Of a DNA stretch of 64,000 bases, positions 1 through 10,256 are shown one piece after another; the stretch's first letter is position 1; each line of letters begins with the position of its first letter. The DNA comes from Enchytraeus crypticus (lineage: Eukaryota; Annelida; Clitellata; Enchytraeida; Enchytraeidae). Location of the stretch: NCBI GenBank assembly GCA_905160935.1, contig CAJHZI010000558.1, forward strand, positions 237,001-301,000, written 5' to 3'. The position numbers and the translations under genes were made by a program. Under the pieces are notes generated by a model. That model made no database searches. It was not told the DNA's origin and saw nothing but the letters and a program-made list of their open reading frames with translations.

Positions 1-440
1 CTCATCCCAGGGGTGCAGCAAAACCCCACTCGGCCCAGATGTGCAGCAAAACCCCAATCATCCAAGGGGTGCAGCAAAACCTCACTCATCCCAGGGATGC
101 AGCAAAACCCCACTCATCCCAAGGGTGTAGCAAAACCCCAATCATCCAAGGTGTGCAGCAAAATCCCACTCATCCCAGGTATGCAGCAAAACCCCAATCA
201 TCCAAGGGGTGCAGCAAAACCTCACTCATCCCAGGGATGCAGCAAAACCCCACTCAGCTCAGGTGTGCAGCAAAGCCCCAATCATCCAAGGGGTGCAGCA
301 AAACCTCACTCATCCCAGGGGTGCAGCAAAACCTCACTCATCCTAGTGGTGTAGCAAAACCCCACTCATCCCAGGGGTGTAGCAAAACCTTACTTATCCC
401 AGGGGTGTAGCAAAACCCCACTTATCCCAGGGGTGTAGCA
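1..440. repeat. 28-bp minisatellite, about 15 copies
   Basis: A GTGCAGCAAAACCCC-type unit recurs every 28 bases, with the first full units starting at 13, 41 and 69. The array enters from outside the window. Because 28 is not a multiple of three, long open frames appear in two frames; they are by-products of the repeat and not genes. Confidence 0.95.
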
Positions 441-1263
441 TACCTAAATATTGCCCTCATTACCGAGCCGAAACTCGCACCGCCGACCAGGTATGAAAAG
501 CCTCGAAGTCAACAGTTAAGCAGAAGAGGGATTGACCGAGGTCAGTTTCACAATTCTGTTCCTTCCACTCTGCGCACCTCATCATCTACTCCTAATTAAT
601 CTTTCCTACCTTGCGAACAGTTTCTTAGTCGGTTAAAATCTTTTCGATCTTTCCTATTCACCTAATATCCATGAACAGAGAACATCACGCAAACATCCAT
701 TCCGCTCGTAACCTTCCTTATCCGGATTACCCGGATTTTAGCACTCACCGTTTGTTGGCCACCTATCTGGCGCTGATTGGCTTTGATTTGGTTCCACAGT
801 GTTCTATGTTGTCATGGACAGCAGTATCACTCTAATCGTATTGTTGTAGTCGTTAACTACAATGCACGTTGTTATTGTAGTCTAATATCCTGGTATTCAT
901 TATTGTGCATATCATTCTTTATCTAACAACAACAATAACACAATTAGAGTGCTACAGTCATCGATGACAATATCGAGCACTATTGAGAAAAAATCAAACC
1001 GGCGAGCAAAAAGTAGGTCCAAAAAGGTGCAAATTACAAAATCCAGAAAGTCAGTTCAAAACAAGGTACTAAGATCCAAACCAACTATAAAAAGGGCATT
1101 AGGTTCTTGAGGGCCTAGGCTCCAGAAATGTAACTTTGTTATTGGCTTACTAATAGTTTAACAAAATTTTGTGCGAAGTTGAAAAGGCTCGATTCCTTAA
1201 CTTTTTGGATACGGAACTTCAAATCAATTGATGGATGAATTGATTTAGTTAGTAACTTTTTTT

Positions 1264-1487
1264 TAATGTCTCAATAGCGCAATGGATAACGTCATGAACT
1301 TTTAAATGACATATCCATTGGTGAATTGAACCCTCGCGGGTTCGAATCCCAGCCGCGCTGATCTGAGAGTCAAAATCTCGGACATTCACTGGGCTGGTTA
1401 CTCGGAAAATGGAATAATTTGCTTAACGGATTTAACATGTGATAGATATCAACATAGTTGATCATTTGACTACAATGCGTGTTTACT
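1264..1487 (+). mobile_element. tRNA-derived SINE, family B
   Basis: It has an A-box-like TAGCGCAATGGATAACG and a B-box GGTTCGAATCC, followed by the family body ending in GATATCAACATAGTTGATC and ACTATAATGCGTG. T-rich flanks containing ACTTTT on both sides suggest a target-site duplication. The other duplicate half lacks this insertion at the equivalent place. Confidence 0.8.
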
Positions 1488-2037
1488 TTTAACCTCTGCC
1501 TGCTATAATAGGCTTCACAAATATATTTGTTTACAAATATAGAATTGTTATACAAACGTAGGTGCCAGAAGCATTAATTGCACTCACAGCCCCTAAGGAA
1601 TGGTGTTAACAGATAGAAATCCAAATATAAATACAATAATACATTACAAATCGAGTTGAAATTCTTTAGACGACAAACATTGTAATATCTTACAAAATAT
1701 TAAAATAAGCCAAGCGTCCTTTCTACAATTATATTTATCTTATGAATTGCGAAGTTTAACTTGAAAAAATATTTGCGATCATTACGATGCCGACTACTGC
1801 CATCTGCTGAATATTATCATTTGATGTAGACACTAAAGTTATTCTCTCAAAAAACGCAAAAATCACTAACGGCTTTTTTAATTTTTTGCAGAGGAATGAG
1901 AGAATAGAGTCATCACGAACACCACGAAAACATCCATTTCGCTCATACCCTTCCTAGGCTGATTACCAGGATTTTAGCACGCAACGTTTATGGGCCACCT
2001 ACATGCTGCTCATTGGCTTTGATTTGGTTCCGCAGCT

Positions 2038-2190
2038 GAATGTCTCGATAGCGCAATGGTTAAGGGTGTAGATAACGTCATATACGGAAAATGGACTAAA
2101 TAGCCTAACGGATATAACATGTGGTATTAAAAGTGATAGATATCAACATAGTTGATCATTTCACTATAATGTGTTTTATTATTATGGTTC
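2038..2190 (+). mobile_element. tRNA-derived SINE, family B, internally deleted
   Basis: The A-box head TCTCGATAGCGCAATGG is followed almost directly by the 3' body, so the B-box region is missing. Flanking TGGTTCCG on both sides looks like the target-site duplication and interrupts a sequence that is continuous in the other duplicate half. Confidence 0.75.
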
Positions 2191-3413
2191 CGTGGTGTTT
2201 TATATTGTCATGGACAATAGCTGCACTCTAATCGTATTGTTGTTGTTGCTAACGGTAATCCTCGTTGTTAGTGTGATCTATAATCCTAGTATTCATTATT
2301 GCGAATATCATTCTTTATCTAACAACAACAACAATTAGAGTGCGACATTCATCGATGACAACGTCGAGCACTTTTGAGACAAAGTCAAGTCGTAGAGTAA
2401 AAAGGTCGAAAAACGGTGAAAATTCCAATATCCAGAAAATCAGTTAAAAAGAAGGTACTAATATCCCAACCAACATTAAAAGGGGCATTTGGTTCGTCAG
2501 CGCCTAAGCTCAAGAAAAAGGCCTATTCATAGATAAACAAAATTTTGTGCACAAGTCGAAAATGTTATAAGAATTCGTTAACTTTTTGGATACGGAACTT
2601 CAATTCAATTGATGGATAAATTTATTTAGATAGTAACTTGTGCCTGCTATAGTAGGCTCCAAAAGGAAAAAAGTTTGTTTACGAAATTTCGCAAGTTATA
2701 GGTGCCAGGAGCATTAATTGCATTCACAGTCTCTTAGGAATGGTGTTTCTAAATAGAAATCCAAATATTAGTAAAATAGTACATTACAAATCGAGTTGAA
2801 TATCTCCAGACGACAAACATTATAGTATCATGCAAAACATTAAATTAAGCCAAACGTCCTTTCTACAAATATATTTATATTATGAATTTTGAAGTTAGTT
2901 TGAAAACATGTTTAAGATCATTAGGAAGCGGACTCTTGCCATCTGCTGAATATTATCATTTGACGAAACAGTAAAGTTGTTCTTACCTCAATAAACGCTA
3001 AAATCAGTAACGGCATTTATTAATTTTATGCAGAGAAATGCGAGAATAGTCTCACGTACTAGAGCCCGCTTTTGACTGATGGATCTGGCTAAAAGTTCTG
3101 TGGCAATAATTAATTTAATACTATTGCGGCTTATTCTTCTGCATTATTTTTAAATAATACGTACGACAAATGGCCGCAACGTCACTAGAGGCATTCTATT
3201 GCATGTGTAACATAGTTATCATAGACATGTAATCTTTGATAGTCCATTGCAGGAAATGCTGTATTAGTCGGGAGACTTCCAAAAATTTTTAAGGGGGGCG
3301 ACAAAAATTTTTTGGACAATGTTGTTATATGTTAACCTAACTTCTTAGCTAATTATTTTCTTCAAAAGTAAAGTCCTGACCATTTTCATCAGTGCTAACT
3401 GATCACTTTCTAC

Positions 3414-3935
3414 TTGATCGAAGGTGCTAATTTATTGCTTTTTTTGTGGGAGGGTACACGTGGCGACGAATCAGATAAGACAAGCAATACCCTAGGTCGG
3501 GCATATCAAGAAAGGATCATGTTTTACGACTATGATGCCGTACGGGGTGAAGATATCCTAGGTCCCAGAAATCACCAAAGCCTTGATAGTTGTCAGAGCC
3601 GATTGGAGGAACTAACAATCGATTCAAGTGGGAGAAACCGGGATAACCGAGACAGCCGAGACAACCGGGATAACCGAGACAACCGAGATAACCGAGATTA
3701 CCGAGACAACCGGGATAACCGAGACAGCCGAGACAGCCGAGACAACCGAGATAACCGAGATAGCCAAGACTACGGAGTGGACCGAACCCATCGGGATAAA
3801 CGTAATAATCGAGGCGCGCGAGTCCATCTGGAGGTTAGACCGGCGGATCGATCGATCTCGCCTTTCCCGGGGGAGTCAACGCCCCCGCCCCCAAAACGCG
3901 GCGGCCTCAGTTGCCGGAGACGGTCGCAACAATAG
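3414..3935 (+). other. Open frame with Arg-Asp-Asn repeat; status uncertain
   Basis: A 173-codon open frame starts at a TTG, so no convincing start codon is seen. The N-terminal ~70 residues are unremarkable. Then 15 tandem 9-bp units (3634-3777) encode RDN/RDS triplets, followed by a basic, proline-rich tail. I do not recognise the protein. A 9-bp repeat keeps any frame open, so openness is weak evidence. A LINE-like fragment lies immediately downstream, so this may be a piece of a retroelement ORF1 or gag-like frame. Confidence 0.3.
3634..3777. repeat. 9-bp coding-type tandem repeat (GATAACCGA-like), 15 copies
   Basis: Units alternate between GATAACCGA, GACAACCGA, GACAGCCGA and GATTACCGA. 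All keep the Arg-Asp-X pattern in the enclosing + frame. The same repeat also keeps two other frames open, including one on the minus strand. Confidence 0.9.
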
Positions 3936-3988
3936 TTTAACCGATGATGGGAAATATGAGACTAAATATGCTGTGTGATTGCACAAGA
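3936..3988 (+). mobile_element. Short LINE reverse-transcriptase relic
   Basis: The stretch with CCGATGATGGGAAATATGAG and GATTGCACAAG closely matches 62126-62182 of the LINE near the right end of the window, which encodes the region just after the RT fingers/palm block. Only about 50 bases remain. Confidence 0.6.
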
Positions 3989-3994
3989 GTAGTG

Positions 3995-4087
3995 TAGACA
4001 CAGTGCGAATCAGGACCGCTACTCGGACCTTGATCAAAAACATCGGGATCCAAAGTAGTGGTCCTGATTCGCTCTGTGTTGTCTCGG
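3995..4087. repeat. Imperfect inverted repeat (about 28-bp arms)
   Basis: The left arm contains GTGCGAATCAGGACCGCTACT. The right arm is its near complement (AGTAGTGGTCCTGATTCGC), with a spacer of about 30 bases. It could be a small foldback element or the fused ends of a deleted DNA transposon. Confidence 0.7.
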
Positions 4088-4097
4088 TTTCACCTTG

Positions 4098-6982
4098 TGA
4101 TAAAATAAAGTTAATGATGATAAAAACTTAACTTGTTAAAGTTAAAGTTGATAAAAAAGATGACCTGATAAATTTAAAATTGATAAAAACTTCACTTGTT
4201 AAAGTTAAGGTTGATAAAAGATGACTGGGTAAAGTTAAAGTTGATGAAAAAGATAACTTGCTAAATTTAAAGCTGATAAAATCACACCTTAATAAAGTTA
4301 ATGTTGATAAAGATATGACTTGGTAAAGTTAATTTTGATAGAAACACACCTTCAAAATAATAAATTTGACAAAAACATAACTTGTTAAAGTTAAAGTTGA
4401 TAAAAAGATGAATTGATAAAGTTAAAGTTGATAAAAACTTAACTAGCAAAATTTGAAACTGATAAAAACACACACCTTCATGATAATAAATTTTATAAAA
4501 ACACAACTTGTTAATGTTAAAGTTGATAAAATTATGACTTGATCACGTAACACATGATAAAAACTTAACTTGCTAAATTTAAAATTAATAAAAACATACC
4601 TTCATGATAATAAATTTGATAAAAGCATAACTTGTTAAATTAAAGTTGATAGAAAGATGACTTTGTAAAGCTACACTTGATAAAAGCTTAACTTGTTAAA
4701 ATTTAAGTTTATAAAATCACACCTTAATAAAGTTAAAGTTGATAAAAAACATAACTTGGTAAAGTTACACTTGATAAAAACACACCTTCATTATAATAAA
4801 TTTGGTATAAAATATAATAAATTTGGTATAAAACACACCTTGATAAAATTAATGTTGATAAAAAGATGTCTTGGTAAAATTTAAAGATGGTAAAAAGAGA
4901 TGACTTGGTAAATTTAAAGTTTATAAAAACTTATTTGTTAAAGTTAAAGTTGATAAAAAGACGACTTGGTAAAATTGAAGCTGATAATGACATGACTTGG
5001 TAAAGTTAATGTTGATAGAAACACATCCTCAAAATAATAATTTTGATAAAAACTTAACTTGTTAAAGTTAAAGTTGATAAAAATATTGCTTGATAAAGTC
5101 ACACTTGATAAAAACTTAACTTGTTAAATCTAAAATTGATAAAAACACACCTTCATGATAATAAATTTTATAAAAACATAACCTGTTAATGTTAAAGTTG
5201 ATAGAAACATAACTTGGTAAAGTTGCAGTTGATAAAAACACACCTTGATAAAATTATAGTTGATAAAAGCTCACCTTAGTAAAGTTAAAATTGATAAAAA
5301 CATGACTTGGTAAAGTTACAGTTGATAAAAACACACCTTCATTATTACAAGTTTGATATAAAACGCACCCTGTTAAATTTAAAATTGATAGAAACTTAAC
5401 TTGTTAAAGTTAAAGTTTATAAAAAAGATGACCTGATAAATTTAAAATTGATAAAAACTTCACTTGTTAATGTTATGGTTGATAAAAAGATGACTTGATA
5501 AAGTTAAAGTTGATAAAAAAGATAATTTGGTAAATTTAAAGTTGATAAATCACACCTTGATAAATTTACGGTTGGTAAAAACACGGCTTAGTAAAGTTAA
5601 AAGTTGATAAAAGCACGACTTGTTAAAGTTAATGTAGATAGAAACACACCTTCACAAAAATAAATTGGTATAAAACACACCTTGATAAATTTAATGTTGA
5701 TAAAAAAAGATATAAAATAACTTAACTAGTCTAAGTTAAAGTTGATAAAAAGATGACTTGGCAAATTTAAAGTTTATAAAAACTTAATTTGTTAAAATTA
5801 AATTTGATAACAGATGACTTGATAAATGTCAAATTGATAAATACTTAACTTGCTAAAGTTAAAGTTGATAAAAAAGATGTCTTGCTAAAATTTAAAGATG
5901 ATAAAAATAAGATTTGATAAATTTAAAGTTTATAAAAACTTAATTTGCTAAAGTTAAAGTTGATAAAAGGTAACTTGCTAAAATTTAAAGTTGATAAAAA
6001 AGATAACTTGATAAATTTAAAGTTGATAAAATCACACCTTGATAAAGTTATGGCTGATAAAAACACACCTTCATGATAATAAATTTTATAAAAACACAAC
6101 TTGTTAATGTTGAAGTTGATAGAAACATGACTTGACAAAGTTAATGTTGATAGAAACACACCTTCATAATAAACATTTGATAATAACTTGACTTGTTATA
6201 GCTAAAGTTGATAAAATGATGACTTGATAAATTTAAAATTGATAAAAATTAACTTGATAAAGTTAAAGTTGATAAAAAAGATGACGTGTTAAATTTAAAA
6301 TTGACAAAAACTTAACTTGTTAAAATTAAATTGGATAAAAAGGATGACATGATAAATTTAAAATTGATAGAAACTTAACTTGTTATAGTTAAAGTTGATA
6401 AAAAAGAGGATTTCATAAATTTAAAGTTGATAAAAATATGAATTGGTAAATTTAAAATTGATAAAAGCTTAACTTGTTATAGTTAAAGTTGATCAAAAAG
6501 ATGACTTGGTAAAGTTAATGTTGATAGAAACACACCTTCATAATAATAAAATTGATATAAAACACACCTTAATAAAGTTAATGTTGATAAAAAGAGACGC
6601 ATTGGCAAACTTAAAGATGATAAAAAGATAGCTTGGTAAATTTAGAGTTGATACATGCACACCTTCATATTAACAAATTTGATAAAAACATAACTTGTTA
6701 AAGTTAAAGTTGATAAAAAAGATGACTTGATAAATTCAGAATTAATAAAAACCTTAACTTGTTAAAATTAAATTTGATAAAAAGTTGACTTGGTAAATTT
6801 AAAGTTGATAAGAAAGATGACTTGATAAATTTAAAAGTTGATAAAAATTAGACTTGATAACTTTAAAGTTGATTAAAAAACACACCTTCAAAATAGTAAA
6901 TTTGATAAAACATGACTTGTTAAAGTTAAAATTGGTAGAAACATTACTTTGTAAAGTTATAGTTGAAAAAGATGCCTTGTCG
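4098..6982. repeat. AT-rich satellite-like array, ~31-bp monomers, ~90 copies
   Basis: Degenerate monomers of 30-32 bases are built on TAAAGTTAAAGTTGATAAAA followed by a variable 8-10-base block (AGATGACTTGG, ACTTAACTTGT or CACACCTTCA types). Several monomer subtypes are interspersed rather than strictly alternating. Short open frames within it are repeat artefacts. Confidence 0.92.
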
Positions 6983-7154
6983 GAAATGTGCTTACTATTT
7001 ATAAACACTTAATGTTAGCACTAAAAACCACTTAACTGGAAAAGTGTTTACAATTTACAAATATCACAACAGCAGATGTGCAGAATGAAACATACAGACA
7101 CATAAAAACAGAGATACATGCAGACAATCTGTCAAATTATGTAAACAATAACAA

Positions 7155-7375
7155 CAAAAGTGATGACGTAAAAGTGCTGATGTAAACAAAACAAAGTGTA
7201 GACTGAAAAGTGCTTATGTAAACAAAAAAGTGCTGATGTAAACAAAAAGTGTTGATGTAAACAAAAAAGTGCTGATGTAAACAAAAAAGTGAAAACCTAA
7301 AAGTGCTGACCTAAAAGTACTGACGTATGCAAAAAAGTGCTAATGTAAACAAAAAAGGTGCTGACCTAAAAGTGC
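7155..7375. repeat. ~20-22-bp minisatellite (GTGCTGATGTAAACAAAAAA)
   Basis: About ten degenerate copies of an AAAAGTGCTGATGTAAAC-type unit. They differ mainly in A-run length and small deletions. Confidence 0.85.
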
Positions 7376-7900
7376 CAGTCAGCAGTACTTTAACATATTC
7401 TAAAAATATTTTACAATAATTTGATTAGTTCTAAAAATATAAGTCATAACCCCTGTCAGCATTATTTTTAATATATTATTTAAATATTTTACAATAATTC
7501 TGTATACTTCTAAAAATATATGTCATAACCCCAGTCAGCATTATTTTTAATATATTATTTAAATATTTTACAATAATTCTGTATACTACTATAAATATGT
7601 CATAACCCCTGTCACAATTATTTTTAATATATTATTAAAATATTTTACAATAATTTTGTATACTTCTAAAAATATATGTCATAACCCCTCTCAGCATTAT
7701 TTTTAATATCATTATTAAAATATTTTACAATATTTCTAAATATATCTATAAATGTATGCAGTGGAACCTCTGTCAGCATTATTTTCTTTAAATATATTAT
7801 TAAAATATTTTACAATAATTCTAAATATATCTATAAATATCTGCAGTGGAACCTATGTCAGCATTATTTTTATATATTATTTTAACATTACACAAAAGCT
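7376..7900. repeat. ~79-bp tandem repeat, about six copies
   Basis: The landmark GTCATAACCCC recurs at 7443, 7522, 7599 and 7678 (spacings 79, 77, 79). It is followed each time by a GTCAGCATTATTTTTAATAT and TATTTTACAATAATTC body. The last copies are more diverged. Confidence 0.85.
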
Positions 7901-8318
7901 TAGTAAATATTCTGTAAAAGATCACTTACCTGTTTTATTCGTTGAACAAAATCCATAAATTGAGTACATTTTTCTCTAACTTCCTTTGTTAAATAAGGCA
8001 TTTCTAAGCTAGAAATCTACAGAAGCCGATACACACTTCGGAAAGAGATGCTGCTGCTCCGTCGAAAGATTTCAAATAAATAACAACTTGCAGAATTTAC
8101 AGACATAAATTGCTAGCCTACATGTGATCGCCCAATGACCTGTAAACGTGCTTACAGACATTGCTCAATATTCTAGAACATTCTAGGACATTCTTCGCGT
8201 CAGGGCACCATCTGGTTTATGTCGAGACTTGTCTAGACTAGCCGCTGCAGAGCCGCCCGGTAGTGCGTCATCACCCCTCACCGCGTCATCCTCCACCACA
8301 GCAGCGCCGCCGCTTACA

Positions 8319-8352
8319 GTCAATCAGCAGCTGCTAGCAGCTGCTGATTGAC
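8319..8352. repeat. Perfect 34-bp palindrome rich in CAGCTG
   Basis: The sequence centres on GCTAGC and reads identically on both strands across 34 bases. Further CAGCTG and CTAGCAG words continue to about 8410, so it sits in a small CAGCTG-rich cluster. Confidence 0.9.
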
Positions 8353-8446
8353 CTAGCAGCTGATAGGCCTAGCAGCTGCTAGCCTATAGACTAATAGGCT
8401 AAACCGTAGCTGGGCTGCTCCAGTATTGGGGTTTCTACACTACTCA

Positions 8447-8743
8447 CAAGTAAAAATAACCTTCGGCAATAGGAAATAACTTTTACAAATCTTCTAAAGA
8501 AAGAGACAAATATAGAGGTAGTGAAAACCTTGGTTTGGACCACGCTATTATACAGAAGTGAAACATGGACCTTAACGAAGGAAAATATCAGGAAACTAGA
8601 GAAATTTTAAGTATGGATATGAAGAAGTAGGCTATAGAGAGGATTAAATGGGCTAAAAGGTTACAAATAAGGAAGTTCTGGAGAGAGTTAGTACAGATAG
8701 ACAGTTGATAAATGTATTAAGAAATAGGAAGAAGAGTTGGATA
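8447..8743 (+). mobile_element. LINE 3'-end relic, left piece (interrupted by hAT-like element)
   Basis: It translates, with stops, to the KTLVWTTLLY...ETWTL block typical of the C-terminal part of arthropod endonuclease/reverse-transcriptase LINEs. It closely matches 62176-62465. The homology breaks exactly at the inserted element and resumes at 9484. Confidence 0.85.
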
Positions 8744-9483
8744 CAGTGGCGGATCCAGGGGGGACCCAGGGGTCCAGGGCCGCCCCTTAGGCCCGACGAT
8801 TATTTTTTAGAGTATATTTTCATTGTTTTTATGGCAATTTCAACGTGTAAATATATTTGTAAGGGCAGTGGCTAGGGGGTGGGGGGTACGAGAGGGAACT
8901 CAGTATTCATTAGCTCGGTTTGTTTCAAATATGGGCCCCATTAGGGGCTCATATTTGATATACTGGAAGTACAATATAATGGAAGGGGGGGTTCGAAAAA
9001 TGTTGACCGTTTCACTTGCTCTCAATTTTCACTTTAACCACTGTATTAGAGGAAAAAAGGGTGTAAATAAAAAATGTGAACTCTGTCCCAGAGCAGTGGT
9101 GTAAATAGCCTTGGCTGGGAGGAGCTTAAACCCACCCCCCTTCCTACCGCCAAAATTAGGTCACTTTTGCAATTCGTCCAGATCCGCAGTTTCTTCAGAG
9201 GTTAAAAAATTAGCCTACATTTTTCCAAAACAAAGGTTCGATTTTAGGCATTTTAGGTTTTCCTCTGACTTTAGTACGAGTATTATTGAGAGGGGGGAGA
9301 GGGGTAAGATACGGGGATACAATTACTCTATGAGCCGAATTCAGTAATGAAAAAATATTGAGCCCCCCACGGCATTTTCTGGTTGCGTCACATATCCCGA
9401 AGAAGGCAGGACGTAAGCAAAAATGTGTAGTCTCCAAAAAAAGATTCGGGCACCCCCTTAAAAAATTCCTGGATCCGCCCCTG
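8744..9483. mobile_element. Non-autonomous hAT-like DNA transposon, 740 bp
   Basis: The ends are CAGTGGCGGATCCAGG and the inverted copy CCTGGATCCGCCCCTG (15 of 16 matching). They are flanked by the identical 8-bp GTTGGATA at 8736-8743 and 9484-9491. CAG-starting terminal inverted repeats with 8-bp target duplications are the hAT superfamily hallmark. No transposase frame is present inside. Confidence 0.92.
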
Positions 9484-9684
9484 GTTGGATAGGACACATT
9501 CTAAGGTAGTCTACTAAAAGAGGTCATAGAGGGCAAAATGGAAGGAAATAGAGGCAGAGGCAGGCCGAGATTAGGAATGTTAAATGATTTAAAGATTTAC
9601 TCATATGTGAACATGAAGAGGAAAGCAGCACACAGAGAAGCGTGGAGTCATTATATACCACGGACCTGCCAGTAGACAGTGCAC

Positions 9685-9686
<2 letters not shown>
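9484..9686 (+). mobile_element. LINE 3'-end relic, right piece
   Basis: This continues the interrupted LINE (GGATAGGACACATTCTAAG onward, matching 62470-62672) and ends at the family 3' terminus CAGTGCACTAAGAGAG, after which an AG microsatellite begins. Confidence 0.85.

Positions 9687-9726
<40 letters not shown>
9687..9726. repeat. (AG)n microsatellite at a LINE 3' end
   Basis: About 20 AG dinucleotides directly follow the LINE terminus and run into a short (TA)n. Confidence 0.95.
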
Positions 9727-9727
<1 letters not shown>

Positions 9728-10110
9728 TATATATTAAAACCACAATATTCACTGGCTGGATTTTTACTGTTAATTATTAAATAACCTTAATTTAATTTAA
9801 ACCACAATTGTTCACATTTACTGATTGCAACATCTCAGAGAAATGTTTAACATCATCATCAATTCTTACGCATATTTTAGATATCACCAATATTTTACTG
9901 GCTGTGCACTTGGCTTATTTGTCAAAACTGCCCGTCTGTCGCAGTCCACTCTAAGAACAAGGGCGAAGATTAGAAAAAATATAAGAAGTAAAAGAATGGC
10001 ACGGATGAAACTAATCGCATGCTAAACTTATTGATGCGTTAAAGGTGGCGGCAATCGCCTCGGCTATCACTTACAATATTTTCTAAAACATTTGAAGCCT
10101 TTTCTATTTC

Positions 10111-10256
10111 ACTGGCTGGAGTCAGTGGCGAAGTCGGTAAGATACCGCGGATCAGTAGGTTTGGGGTTCAAATCCTGGGCTCTCCCGTCACTGACATCGC
10201 TTTCGAAGTTTCTAGTGAGGAAACTGACGCTAACCTTAGCTTTACCAGCTTTTAGT
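10111..10256 (+). mobile_element. tRNA-derived SINE, family A, full-length
   Basis: It contains the A-box-like GTGGCGAAGTCGG and B-box-like GGGTTCAAATCC. The 3' part CTGACATCG...GAGGAAACTGACGCTAACC resembles the tail of the CR1/L2-type LINE seen elsewhere in the window. Confidence 0.85.

Larger units (their letters stand above)
681..3062. repeat. Tandem duplication of a ~1.2-kb segment (681-1912 and 1913-3062)
   Basis: The two halves align along their length. Both open with an AACATCCATT-like stretch and a TTTGATTTGGTTCC block, then share a TTTATCTAACAACAAC block (about 918 and 2315), a TTTTTGGATACGGAACTTC block (1202 and 2582), a GCCTGCTATA-TAGGCT block (about 1500 and 2643) and a GAGAATAG end (1901 and 3041). 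They have diverged by substitutions and small indels. Each half carries one SINE, at a different site. Confidence 0.85.

Noticed and set aside
13-410. Two overlapping open frames of 113 and 123 codons
   Set aside because: Both are translations of a 28-bp minisatellite; they show the same repeat in different frames with no start context or domain.
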